NCBI RefSeq assembly: GCF_003711515.1
Contig: NW_021167079.1
Coordinates: 6,814,385-6,878,384 of the forward strand
Direction of reading: 5' to 3'
Length of the DNA: 64,000 nucleotides
Source: Sodiomyces alkalinus F11
Taxonomy: Eukaryota; Ascomycota; Sordariomycetes; Glomerellales; Plectosphaerellaceae
The notes below the pieces were generated by a model, which made no database searches, had not been told where the DNA came from, and saw nothing but the letters and a program-made list of their open reading frames with translations. Position numbers and translations under genes: made by a program. This document shows positions 35,679-45,862 of this stretch, one piece after another (the stretch's first letter is position 1; each line of letters begins with the position of its first letter).

Positions 35679-36086
35679 GTCATTGCAGGCAGTGCCGAGG
35701 AATGAGTTTCCAACGAGCATATAAAATGGCTTTCTGCGGGATATGGTAGATGGATGGACGGTGCATTTTTGTTCCCCGGCTAAGAGAGGCAGGGTAGAAT
35801 CATCATCTGTCGTGATACACTACATAAGCATGACAGGGGACAGAGTGATGCGCAGCATAGAATGTATCTTGGGTAGTGTGTAAAGGGTATACCCAGGTCA
35901 GGTAGCAGTATAGTATATATAAAGATGTATGTACACCAACGGCCTTGCACGGCCCGTCTGTATGTTGGGGAAAATGTGTTATTACACAGGGGCGAGACGA
36001 TGGAAGATGGAAGAAGATATGAGATGTGTATAGGACAAGTGTGAAAAGAGGGCAGTTTCCCCCTTAACTGCCCTCGTCTCTTGGCT
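35679..36086. other. Convergent intergenic region
   Basis: This 408-base space contains the 3' flanks of alanyl-tRNA synthetase and the NDUFAF7-like gene. No other feature was recognised. Confidence 0.65.
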
Positions 36087-37794
36087 TTAGACAGTCACCA
36101 GGACGCTGGCGTTCTGATAGTACGTCAGAAGGGGGTTCTCGCCGCTCCGGGTCTCGGTGTCCTCGAGGTAAGCCCAGCGGCGCATGAAGTCGCCGTGGGA
36201 CGAGACGCGGGTCAGTTTGCCGGTGATGGCCTGATACATGCACTCGACCATGGTGAAGTCGGTGGGGAACATGATGTCGAAGTAGCCTTGGTGGACCTAA
36301 GACGAACGCTCGTGTTAGTCTGTGTGTGTGTGTGTGTGTGTGTGTTATGACAAAAGGGGGCCAGAACGTACCAAAGGGGTGCCGACGGGCACGGTCATGC
36401 GCTCGAAACGGGTCTGGACGACAGGGGCGTTGAGCCCCTCGATGGCGTCGGGGAGGGAGTGGAAATCGCTGGTGACGAGGCGGTGGGCGGGGAAGCAGCG
36501 CTCGAGGACGTCGAAGAACTGCATGAGGCGGGTGGGGATGTACTCGGGCGGGGAGAGGTTGGGGCTGAAGGGGAGGCGGGCGCGGAGGTCGCGGAGCCAG
36601 CGGTGAGGAGGGTAGGGGGCCGGGTAACGGCCGGCGGTGGCGGCGTGGCGGACGCGGAGGAAGCGGGCGGCGACGGGGTCGAGGTCCGGGTCGTAGAACT
36701 CGTGGAAGTCGCCGGCGGCGTCGATGAGGACGCGGGCCTGGAGGGGCTCCTCGGTGCGGAGGTCGAAGCGGAGGCAGTCGTGGGCGAAGTTGTCGAAGAC
36801 TTCGAGGGCGAGGAAGAAGCAGGGGGAGGGGACGCGCTCGGTCCAGTCGAAGATGGACTTTTTGATGATTTCCACCTTGTCGGCGTGGCGGCTGGCGGTG
36901 AGGTTGGAGGAGCAGGAGGAGAAAGTGGCGGCGGCAGCAGCATCGGAGCGACGCAGGTTCTGGCCTTGGAGGTGGGCGAGGTTGGACGAAATCTCGATGA
37001 TGCGGTAGCGGGTGCGGGCGTAGACTTGGGGGTCGACGTCGCGGATGTAGTCGAGGATGTTGAGCATGAGGGTGCCGCGGCCGGCGCCCATCTCGTAGAT
37101 GATGAGGTCGTGGTACGGGTAGGTGGTGAGGCGGTAGTTGGTGACGAGGTAGCGGGCGATGGCCTCGCCGTAGTAAGGGCGGAAGAGCTCTGTCGGGGTG
37201 TGCCAGAGGGGCCGGTCGTCCCGGACACCCTCCTCGGCGTCCAGGGCATCCTCGAACTCGGTGTAGCGGTGGCCCAGTTCGCGGTAAAAGTCGGGTTCGT
37301 TTCGGAAGGAGGGGAAGTCGAAGGGCTCTCCGGGGGAGAAGATGACGGCGTTTTTCGAGAAGTAGCCGTAGTGTGGGTTATATAAGCTGTCTATATCACA
37401 AGGTCAGTCAAAATGGCATTGCAGCAAGCGGGTTTGCCCGGGACGAACCGTCGATGAAGTCGCGCATGAGCATCTTCACTTTTTTCGGCCTCAGGTCTCG
37501 ACCTCGAAGTTCCTCGGCCGTCACGGTAGGGTACTGGCTGAATTCTTCGGACTTGTCTTCTGTATATATGAGCGATCTTTGTTGCCAGGCACTTTCATTC
37601 GTGTTTTCCCCCTTGGGCATTTTCGCCTTGACGGCATAGTGTCTTCTTTGGTGGTGGTGTCGAGGTCGAGGTCGAGGTGGATGGGAGATGAGGCTGGAAG
37701 ATGATGGTGTTAACCTCGAAAGACCATGTCGCGACTGGCAGGCAGGGTGACGGAACAGTTCCCGAAAGAGACGCGTGACGACGGGCGAATCCAT
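36087..37794 (-). CDS. NDUFAF7/MidA-type complex I assembly methyltransferase
   Basis: Three minus-strand exons, 37794-37449, 37390-36372 and 36296-36087, give 524 residues. The N-terminus ([20 protein letters not shown], then many Arg/Ser/His and RRHYAVKAK) is a good mitochondrial targeting sequence. The core begins [20 protein letters not shown], passes [17 protein letters not shown] near residue 215 (the AdoMet-binding glycine loop), and ends with [20 protein letters not shown] and the Trp/Tyr-rich close of the family. In animals NDUFAF7 dimethylates an arginine of NDUFS2 early in complex I assembly in the matrix; the same role is inferred here. The human protein is about 440 residues, so this one carries fungal extensions, partly the N-terminal low-complexity part. 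The last intron contains a TG dinucleotide repeat. The 5' end is divergent from cysteine synthase 2, another presumably mitochondrial protein. Confidence 0.9.
36321..36345. repeat. (TG)12 microsatellite inside an intron
   Basis: A perfect TG run of about 25 bases lies wholly within the 36297-36371 intron of the NDUFAF7-like gene, and so reads as CA on the coding strand. It takes up about a third of the intron. Confidence 0.9.
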
Positions 37795-38490
37795 CGGGGG
37801 CGAGGGTCGATTGAGTTGGTAGGGTAGATGTAGGGGAAATCGCCTGTACCCAAAATGAATACCATGAATATAAATGAATATAATTCGATGGTTAAAGGTC
37901 TCGCAATAATTGAGATTCTGGGGATTGTTGATTAGGTAATAAACCCGGTACCTGCTATGCGCTGTATGCGTACCTGCAGTGGAACAAAACATACCAACGT
38001 ACAAACGGGGCTTGGGCTCGGCCCTGGGGTTGATGCCGTAATTATGCCCCCAGTCCCTGAAATGACATCATTTTTACCACGTCACAGGTACGAAGAGTCA
38101 TTCATTGATCGCTGGTTACACAATTACGGGAGGGCGGTGTACCTTCGAAGTACTTTGCACTTCGCACTAACGTAAAAAGCTTAGACGGGACCTTGGCTTG
38201 GGCTGCTCGACGTGTCAGCTGCCTTGGTCGTCCTTGGTCTTTTGGTCAACAATTCAACTTTCAACCCTTTTTTTTATTCTTCCTCTTTTTTTTAAACCCC
38301 TTGTCTTTCTCTCTTCCTTCCGGTCACACGATACCCCATAGAAGCATTAGTCTTACCTTACTCACAGGTCAAGGTGTGGGAACATTCCGCCCCTCACGGT
38401 CCCCCCTCCTTGCGACCAATACCCAGATATCGTCGTACACGAGCTCTCAGGTTGGGATGATGGGTATCACGAGTTGGTGACAGTGGAATC
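37795..38490. other. Divergent promoter region
   Basis: A 696-base interval separates the start codons of two oppositely oriented genes whose products are both predicted to be mitochondrial. T-rich tracts at about 38268-38295 precede the cysteine synthase start. No defined binding site can be claimed by eye. Confidence 0.6.
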
Positions 38491-39563
38491 ATGTCTCTCA
38501 CCGACCATCCCAAAGCCTACGGGTCCGTTGCCATCGCAGTAGCCTTCACCGCCGGTATACTTGTCACCCTTGGCTTCAAAGACTTCTATCCAGACCTAGA
38601 ACAACGTTACCAGAGCAAGCGTGGCCGTCATTATCGTCGTGATACGAATGATACTGTCGCCGATGACGGGCCGGGCCGACGCAGTTCCCTCTTCTGGGGC
38701 CCGTCCATCCAGTTGGAGGACCGTGAATCGAACCGTGCCGCAGGCTCAACTTCAGGCTCAACTTTAGGCACAGCCCCAACCTCGTCCTCGGATTTACCTC
38801 CTCCTCCTCCTCCTCCTCCTCCTCCTCAGTCCCTCGGCCGCCGCGGTTCGCGAGCCCCCCCCCCTGTAGATGGCATTGAAGGCGCCATAGGAAACACTCC
38901 TCTCATCCGAATCAAGAGCCTGAGCGAGGCAACCGGCCGCACCATCCTCGCCAAGGCCGAGTTCCTCAACGGCGCCGGCCAATCCCCCAAGGACCGCGTG
39001 GCCCTTTCCATGATCCGCGCCGCCGAGGCCGCAGGGACCCTGGTGCCGGGCCGGGGCGACACCATCTACGAAGGCACCGTCGGCAGCACCGGCATCGCCC
39101 TGGCCACCCTCGCGCGCGCCAGGGGGTACCGCTGCCACATCTGCATGCCCGACGACCAGAGCCGCGAGAAGAGCGACCTGCTCCTCCGCCTGGGCGCCAC
39201 CGTCGAGCGCGTCCCCGTGGCGCCCATCACGAGCCCGGACCACTTCGTCAACCTCGCCCGCCGCCGCGCCCGGGACCACGCCTCCGTCATGGCCGACGGC
39301 AGCCACGGCTTCTTCGCCGACCAGTTCGAGAGCCCGGCGAACTGGCACGCCCACTTCGAGGGCACGGGCCCGGAGATCTGGGCGCAGACCGGGGGCCAGT
39401 TGGATGCCTTTGTCGCGGGGGCAGGCACGGGCGGGACTATTTCCGGGGTGGCCAAGTTTCTGAAGGAAGAGGCGTGGAGGACGAAGGAGAGGAGGAGGAG
39501 GAGGAGCAGCGTCGAATGCAACGGAAACGGAAACCGAAAGCCAGACTCGCCACCACCACCACC

Positions 39564-39618
<55 letters not shown>

Positions 39619-40125
39619 TCACCGCCGCCGCCGCTGCGCATCGTGCTGGCAGATCCGCAAGGGAGCGGGCTCTACCACCGCATTCGCCACGGCGTCATGT
39701 ACTCGCCCACCGAAAAGGAAGGCACGCGGCGGCGGCAGCAGGTCGACTCGATCGTCGAGGGCATCGGCATCACGCGCATCACCGACAACTTCGAGGCCGG
39801 CCGGGAACTGGTGGACGACGCCGTGCGCGTGACCGACGACGAGGCCTGCCGCATGGCGCGCTGGCTCGTCGAGAAGGACGGCATTTTCGTCGGCAGCAGC
39901 TCGGCCGTCAACTGCGTCGCCGCCGCCGTCACCGCCATGACCCTGCCCGAGGGGAGCCGCGTCGTCACCGTCCTCTGCGACTCGGGCACCCGCCACCTGA
40001 GCAAGTTCTGGCGCCACGTCGCCGAGCTGGGGCTCGAGGAGGATGACGAGAAGGATGATCTGTTTGCCACCTTGGGCATAGATATAGAGGCCACCGTGCA
40101 AAAGGCCTTGGCGTTGCGGTCATAG
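38491..40125 (+). CDS. Cysteine synthase 2 (membrane-anchored, Mcy1-like)
   Basis: A single exon of 544 residues. The N-terminus has one hydrophobic helix (about residues 11-28, VAIAVAFTAGILVTLGF), as in mitochondrial outer-membrane cysteine synthase-like proteins. After a low-complexity linker with a Pro run (about 104-114) the PLP fold begins at GAIGNTPLIRIKSLSEA. The PLP lysine is expected at Lys167 in GAGQSPKDRVAL, the substrate loop is GTVGSTGIALA, and the phosphate loop is GAGTGGTISG. The C-terminal half holds LADPQGSGLYHRIRHG, then VDSIVEGIGITRI, and SSSAVNCVAA. The family makes cysteine from O-acetylserine (or a related substrate) and sulfide, but the role of the membrane-anchored members is poorly defined. 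Unusually, about 55 residues rich in Arg, Pro and Ser are inserted between FLKEEAWR and LRIVLADPQG, including 18 consecutive serines encoded by a TCG microsatellite. GC content is markedly high. Confidence 0.88.
38797..38827 (+). repeat. (CTC)n trinucleotide repeat coding for proline
   Basis: A perfect CTC/CCT run in the linker between the membrane helix and the catalytic fold of cysteine synthase 2. It encodes a polyproline stretch. Confidence 0.85.
39568..39615 (+). repeat. (TCG)16 trinucleotide repeat coding for serine
   Basis: Sixteen perfect TCG codons, in frame and followed by two TCA, form a serine tract inside the catalytic domain of cysteine synthase 2. It is directly preceded by a CAC/CAC-type proline run. 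Confidence 0.92.
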
Positions 40126-40954
40126 TCCCCCCTAGGACCTCGGTTTTCGTTTGGGCACATTTCCCATGCATACGAAGCAAAAATGTGGACGTTTGGGTAG
40201 GGGGTGAGTTGGCAGTAAGCCATGTATGAATTAGTATCTCGGCAGGGGGGCGTAGGTGTTGCTGGGTGTTGCTGGGTGGGCGTTGTTACCCGTATGTTGA
40301 AATCTTTTTTTCTTTTTCCGTTGCGGACCTTGATATATACAGTGGCTTATCCTGCCGACTCGGTCCTCCCCATCCCCCAGACAAATACAGCAAGCAGGCT
40401 TGTTCAAAATCACGCCGAGCCACTTTATATGCCATCAGGCTTGACTTGACTGGTCTTTTTCGTCTTTTGTTGCGCTTAAGCAAGCGATGGTCTAACTTGA
40501 GCTACACTCGCATCGTATGGTATGCGAAAAAAAAAAAAAAAAAAAAAAAAAGGGACGGGGACGAACCACTGCCTCTCCACGCCGTCGGGTCTCAATTCCC
40601 CCCAGAGTCTCCAAGTCCGAGATGCAAAAGAAAATCCCGACTCAATAATGAGAAAATTTTCCACCGCCTGCCGGCCAGCAGAATGCCAACGCCTCTTTCC
40701 TGTGTTTCCCCGCTGGCCATGAAACGCCAGCCTAATCGTGTCAAAATACAAGCAAAGGGGAAGAAATGAAAAAAAGAGGCAAAAATGAGGGAGGGAAGAA
40801 GAGGGAGTCAGAGATATCTGAATCACAAGGCAAACAGCCGCCTCGGATTTTCCATTTTCCCTCAGGCAGCTGGCGCTGCAACGTTCGTTTCGTTCGTCAT
40901 CATGATCGTCTAGATCATCGTCTGACCTCCTACTACTTGATCCGCACGTGTTGT
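40126..40954. other. Convergent intergenic region with poly-A tract
   Basis: This lies between the 3' ends of cysteine synthase 2 and TFIIS. It contains a 25-base A run at 40527-40551. Open frames crossing it are low in complexity and unsupported. Confidence 0.65.
40527..40551. repeat. Homopolymer A25
   Basis: Twenty-five consecutive A on the plus strand between two convergent genes, a second case like that at 30003. No linked retroposed sequence was seen. Confidence 0.9.
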
Positions 40955-42118
40955 TCAAGAGAACTGAGTTGTGGGACAAACGGGTTAGCAAACAAAAAAG
41001 AGATAAAGGGGGGAAAGGAAGAAAGAAAGAAAGAAAGGAAAGCATACCTTCCACCGGTTACCGCAAACGGTACACTCGCAAAAGGTGGTCATAGGCTCAT
41101 CAGCACTGCGGGTCTGGGCCTGCGAGTAGCTGACCTTCTTCTGTCCGCACTTGCCGCACTTGAGGGCGTCGCTGATGCTCTTCTCGGCCATGGGGACGTG
41201 GGCCTTCTTCATGTTCTCGAGCTGGAGGTCCTCTTCCTTCTTGCGCTGCTCGTCGCTCTTGAGCTCGTCCTGCGTCATGGCCACGAAGCGGTCGGCGGTG
41301 ATCTTGCCGGACATGACGTTCTCGCCCAGCGACTTGTTGCTCTTGACCTTGAGGTTGTGGAACAGGGAGCGCATCTTCTTCTTGTACGCGTCGTTGGCGC
41401 CGCCAAAGTGCTTCATGCCGGCCAGCTCGATCTCGACGGCGCGCTTCATGACGGCTTCCGGGGCGAGGGTGGACCGGTAGGCGAGGCCGTTGTAGAGGAG
41501 ACCGATGGTGCCGTCGCGCGTGACGTCGCCCGTCCGCTTGATGTCGATGGTGTCGACCTGGTGGGTCCGCTTCTCGGGGTTGCCCTTGTAGACGTCGCTC
41601 GCGCTCGCGCTCGGGGCTGGCGACGCGGAGGAGGCGGCGGGTTTGGCGCCGGAGGCGGGGAGGGCGGCGGTCGAGAGAGAGGGGGAAGGGGTCGCGGGGG
41701 AGGACTGCTTCCTCTTTTGCATGCGAGCGTTCTTTTCTGTTTCGACGAGCTTCTTCCATCTAGCGACAAGCTCGCCGGCGATGCGGGCAATATCCTTGTT
41801 TGGGTTATGCCGAAGCTTTGTGACAAACACACCAGCACGAGTGGCCTAATGGATGGTAGGTCGAAAAGTTAACGGAAGGGGGTAGTCAAGAATCACATGC
41901 AAGGGGAATAGAGACAAGAAAGAAAAAAGGTCTTAGAGGTATGATGGATGGGATTAGTGACTAACACGAAGCATATCCTCGGTAGGCATGGCCTCCTTCT
42001 TCAGTCGCTCCAGAATGGCCAAGACATTGCTTGCGGCCTCATTGAGAGCCACTGTTTTCTGAAGTTGTTTGATGGTAGTCTCAAACTCGCGGTGATCCAT
42101 CTTGACTGCCTGGTCCAT
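40955..42118 (-). CDS. dst1: Transcription elongation factor TFIIS
   Basis: Three minus-strand exons, 42118-41966, 41845-41048 and 40963-40955, give 319 residues. The last exon is only nine bases and encodes Phe-Ser-stop, completing the family's WKFS terminus. Domain I (residues 1-80) includes FETTIKQLQKTVALNEAASN and VGVF-like RAGVFVTKLRHN. A Ser/Ala/Pro linker follows. Domain II starts THQVDTIDIKRTGDVTRDGT and includes AVEIELAGMKHFGGANDAYK. The C-terminal zinc ribbon has CGKCGQKKVSYSQAQTRSAD, EPMTTF and CTVCGNRWK. The Asp-Glu pair in RSADEP is the acidic hairpin that reaches the polymerase active site and stimulates transcript cleavage, rescuing arrested RNA polymerase II in the nucleus. 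Length is close to that of yeast Dst1. The start at 42118 gives MDQAVKMDHREFETTIKQLQ. All introns are GT-AG. Confidence 0.95.
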
Positions 42119-43291
42119 TTTGCCTGGATGTGATTAATAGTTCGGAGAGTCGGGGTTCGACACAATGCAAAGACTGTGAAGTCGTTGAGTCGTTTCGCAA
42201 GAACTAGAGAGACCGTGAAGGCTTGCGTGCGCGCGTTGTGTAGGTAGGTGGTGATAAAGTGATAATCCCAGTGAAAGGAGAAGAGGAAAAAAAGAGAACA
42301 AAAGAGAACAAAAGAGCGTAGAGGTTAGACGGTAAGGTAAGGTGGCAGGCGGCAGGTGGTAGACGGTAAGTGGCAGGTACAGAGGTAGTTGGTGTTGGGA
42401 ACGGAAGGAAGCATCGGCCAAGGTATGGCCGATAGTCAACGTTGTGATAATTCAGTCAAGGCTGAAAGTGGGGGCCTGCGCGTGAGCTGGTCCTTCGTTG
42501 AACCTAAACTGTGGGGTACGGCTATTATTATAAAGGGGTATAAGGTTCAAGAACAGGGTTTTTATATGCATATACAAAATAAGTGTTTAATAAACGTATA
42601 CGTCTCACGTGGGCGTTGGCCTGAAGGTCAAGAGGCTAAATAAGACTCTGGAGTACTACTCTGTATAGCGTACGGATACATATTTCATACCTGTACGGAA
42701 TTACAATGAAGTCACCGCACACAACATCCGCCTATCCGTACAAATGACTGTCCAAATGTATTCGTAGGTACCACAACAGTACCCAGTATCGTTGCTAATT
42801 ACCTTACCTTACCCCTGGACCCTTGTTCGTCACAGCAGTCGAGACTCCAGGCCTATGACACTATGACATCGGTCAAGCAACAACCCTCCATCCCTACTTC
42901 CTTATCCGTATTCCATCACAAAGACGATCGCCTCTGCCTAAAGTCCAAGCGAAATGCCGCCTATATTCGCCATCGACAAAGAGATTCCGTGCCCTTTAAC
43001 ATGACTCACAATGAACAAACTTCAACCATATTTAGACAAAGATAAATAAACATCCACTCGACCACCGTCTCACCGACTCTCTCCCTCCCTCCCTCCCTCC
43101 CTCTCTCTCTTTCTCTTCTCTCTGGCTTTGCCAAGCCTGTTATCCTAGGCAACCCGGTCTTTGATGGTAAAGAGAACCGGGGCGAACGAGAAAACAAAAA
43201 AGAGAGCAAGAAGAAAGAAGAAAGAAAATCTGGTCGCCAGCCACCAGTCTTTCCGCTTCCGAAAAAGCCAACAACGCCTACAAAACCCACC
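42119..43291. other. Divergent intergenic region
   Basis: This lies between the starts of TFIIS (minus) and the membrane protein gene at 43292 (plus). Short TACCTTACC words lie near 42790-42815, and a pyrimidine-only block of CCCT repeats lies at 43079-43113, probably in the leader of the right-hand gene. No additional gene was recognised. Confidence 0.6.
43079..43113 (+). repeat. CT-rich block with (CCCT)n
   Basis: A run of CCCT units merges into CT repeats about 180 bases before the 43292 start codon. Pyrimidine-rich leaders are common ahead of fungal genes, so it may lie in the 5' UTR or core promoter. That placement is inferred. Confidence 0.7.
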
Positions 43292-45097
43292 ATGCATTCG
43301 CGTCGAGAAACTCGAGACCCGGGACTCCCTGTTGACAGTTCATGGCGCATGGTGGAAGGAGGCGAAAACGACAGCTTCGACACCTCAATCGTCCCCGATA
43401 TCGATCTCGACGCCGACCTCCCCTTCTCTAGCGGTCCTTCGCACCTCTCCTCTCAGCCTCAGCTCAGCAGCCTCGATTCTCAAGGAAGCAACCACAGCAT
43501 CAGCGACTTTGTCCACCGTGCCGACGACGAGCGCGTCATTCTACGATCGCCTTTTCGACCGTCCATGGCTTCATCGCGTCAGACTTCGGCCGCGGGACAT
43601 CGCACTGCCGACCCGGAGTTCTGCATGCCGTCTATGCGTGTGGATAACTCGCCTGCGCAAGCCAACAGCGCTGCCTCCTCGAGGACCATTCGTCCCGACC
43701 CTCCGTCGGCGCCTTCTCGGTTTGGCTTGCGTCGTCGGCCCCAGCAGTCGCAGCACTCGTACAGCAGCACCACCACCACCAGCAGCAGCCTGCAACCGGG
43801 AAGAAGCGGACGGCGTAGCCATTACCGGGACGAACCTGACCGCAAGACGCTCGGCGAGCAAGTCTCCGAGTCGTTACCCGGCGCCATCGTCGGCATCCTG
43901 GCCTGGTTCTTCGAAATCATCGGCATGGCTTTCCGCATGTTGAAAGTGCCCCTGGCCTTGGGCGTCGCCCTTTACCTTTTCCTGGGCGGATTCATCATCC
44001 TCCACAACATGGCCACCAAATCCATAACCGCCTCCTTGTCTCCCCTCTGCCGCGTTCCCGGCGTGAGCTACCTCGACCTCCCCTTTTGCCCTCGATTTGC
44101 CGACGTTCCGGGAGACGGACGACAGGACGTCGAGTTTGACGACCTCATGAATGTCCAGTCGCAATTTGAGAAGGTCCTCGAGCGCAGCGTCGACGGCGTC
44201 TCTCTGCCCATGGAAATGAAGCGCTCCGAAACCTCCATACGGGACCTGCGCACCTTGGTCCGGCACTCCGAACTGCCCGAGCGCGATGAGCTCGTCTACG
44301 AGCTTGACGAATTCGTCGAGACCGCCCGCCAGGTCGCCGCCGACCTCCAAAAGTTCAACACCCACGTCAGCTCCGCCGTTGACTCCGTCATCTCCATCAA
44401 CCGCTGGACATCGCGCTACATCGACAGCCTCGCCGAAGACTCTTCTTCTTCTTCCGCCTCCGCCCCGGCATCCGTCCAAGCTCTGAGTCGCTGGACAGCC
44501 TGGCTTTTCTACCCCTTCCAACCCGCCATAACCCCCTCCACCCTCCGGGACAAGTACATCGAGCACACCGCCCTCGTCTCCGACCGGATCGCCGACCTCA
44601 TCGTCGAGGCCCAAGCCGTGCTCCGCCTCCTCACCCGCTCAGAGGACCACCTGGCTCACATCTACGACGTCAAGACCCGCTCGCAGAACGCCGTCGAGAC
44701 CCGCCGCGACGACATCCTCTGGACCCTCTGGTCCCTCGTCGGCGGCAACCGCCGCGCCATCCACAACCTCGACGCCCAGCTCCGCCTCCTCGGCTCCGTC
44801 AACGACCAGCGCGTCCGCGCCGTCGACCAGGTTTCCGCCCTCGTCCTCGAGCTCGAGGGCATTCAGGCTGGCCTCGCCGACCTGCGCGACCGCGTCGCCG
44901 AGCCGGCTCTCGCTAGCGGCACCCCCCGCGGCGGTCGCATCCCCCTCAACGTTCACGTCGAGACCATCGACCGCGGCGTGGAGAGGCTCGAACTCGCGCG
45001 GAGGCGGATCCGCGAGGCCGAGAACGAGAAGATCCGCGAGACTCTCGCCCGTGGCGGCGTCCCCGTAGAACCCTGGCTTCTCGAGGGTCGGATGTGA
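43292..45097 (+). CDS. Uncharacterised membrane protein with helical C-terminus
   Basis: An uninterrupted 601-residue frame. The first 190 residues are Ser/Asp-rich and disordered (SFDTSIVPDIDLDADLPFSS). An ordered part starts near residue 185 with KTLGEQVSESLPGAIVGILA, a weakly hydrophobic helix (WFFEIIGMAFRML), then a clear membrane helix KVPLALGVALYLFLGGFIIL at about residues 217-237. A Cys-containing loop follows (SPLCRVPGVSYLDLPFCP). The remaining 330 residues are predicted to be long helices and coiled coil, with many heptad-like segments (NVQSQFEKVLERSVDGV, LDAQLRLLGSVNDQRVRAV, ERLELARRRIREAENEKI). The layout resembles nuclear-envelope or ER proteins with a large lumenal or cytosolic helical domain, but I do not recognise the family and give no function. 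It is divergent from TFIIS. The first Met of the frame was taken as the start. Confidence 0.8.
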   Translation: MHSRRETRDPGLPVDSSWRMVEGGENDSFDTSIVPDIDLDADLPFSSGPSHLSSQPQLSSLDSQGSNHSISDFVHRADDERVILRSPFRPSMASSRQTSAAGHRTADPEFCMPSMRVDNSPAQANSAASSRTIRPDPPSAPSRFGLRRRPQQSQHSYSSTTTTSSSLQPGRSGRRSHYRDEPDRKTLGEQVSESLPGAIVGILAWFFEIIGMAFRMLKVPLALGVALYLFLGGFIILHNMATKSITASLSPLCRVPGVSYLDLPFCPRFADVPGDGRQDVEFDDLMNVQSQFEKVLERSVDGVSLPMEMKRSETSIRDLRTLVRHSELPERDELVYELDEFVETARQVAADLQKFNTHVSSAVDSVISINRWTSRYIDSLAEDSSSSSASAPASVQALSRWTAWLFYPFQPAITPSTLRDKYIEHTALVSDRIADLIVEAQAVLRLLTRSEDHLAHIYDVKTRSQNAVETRRDDILWTLWSLVGGNRRAIHNLDAQLRLLGSVNDQRVRAVDQVSALVLELEGIQAGLADLRDRVAEPALASGTPRGGRIPLNVHVETIDRGVERLELARRRIREAENEKIRETLARGGVPVEPWLLEGRM

Positions 45098-45862
45098 ACC
45101 GGCGCAGCATGGGCTTCGTTCTTTTCCTTGGCGTTTTTATGAGCATTTACAGGATGGATAATTGCTACTTCGGCTGGGTGATGGAAATTATATACTTTGC
45201 AGGTTTTGCTTTTCCTCTGGCGTTTGTTTTTATGGAATGCAAGCAACGGTCAAAGCAAAGCAAATGAAAGGGACCAGGGAGCCGGCGGCGTTCAGGTGCA
45301 GTTTTAGGGCCCATCTGTCATCAGGCATGTATGGTCGAGGAAATATCAAGTTGGTATGAGAACGATCTTGATTTACGCTGCGTCCAAATCGGTTTGCAGG
45401 GCTTCGCAGCACCAGCGTCTCAGACTCCACGGTTGTCTTCTCAAAAGGCGCATGCAAGCCGTCAATCGGCCATACAGTAATAAAATAAATACAGCATCCT
45501 CTCCCGATATAGCGGGTATATGATATATCCGACCAAAACCCATGCCCTCATTCCGCCGCGAACGGCCCTGAATACCAGACCCCACGACGTCGATGCCGAG
45601 TAAATAGCTAGAGAAAAAAAGGTGAAAAAAAACCCAGAAACAAAAACGCCACGCCCGTCCTTACCCTACGGGATTTTGTTTTTGAAGGGTCCACGACATA
45701 TTCCCAATTGTTTCAGCCACCCAAAAAGACACGCTCCTCAGCTCATCCCTGCGGTGAAGCCAGAGGGAGGCTCAGCCAAAACGCCGTTTTCCCCATGCCG
45801 GACCACCCATCGCAGTAAGACGCCGCATACACAGTTTTGACGCGGAACGGGAGTCTGTCTCC
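45098..45862. other. Convergent intergenic region
   Basis: This lies between the 3' ends of the membrane protein gene and the RING ligase gene. No coding potential or repeat was recognised. Confidence 0.6.

Noticed and set aside
36395..37385. Long open frames overlapping the NDUFAF7-like gene in other frames (including a 308-codon plus-strand frame)
   Set aside because: They are composition artefacts of the GC-rich exon (long Glu/Gly/Val or Ser/Thr/Pro runs) with no domain; the NDUFAF7 frame has clear motifs.
43874..44614. 246-codon minus-strand frame inside the membrane protein gene
   Set aside because: It is the antisense shadow of a GC-rich exon, rich in Gly/Val/Asp and without a domain.
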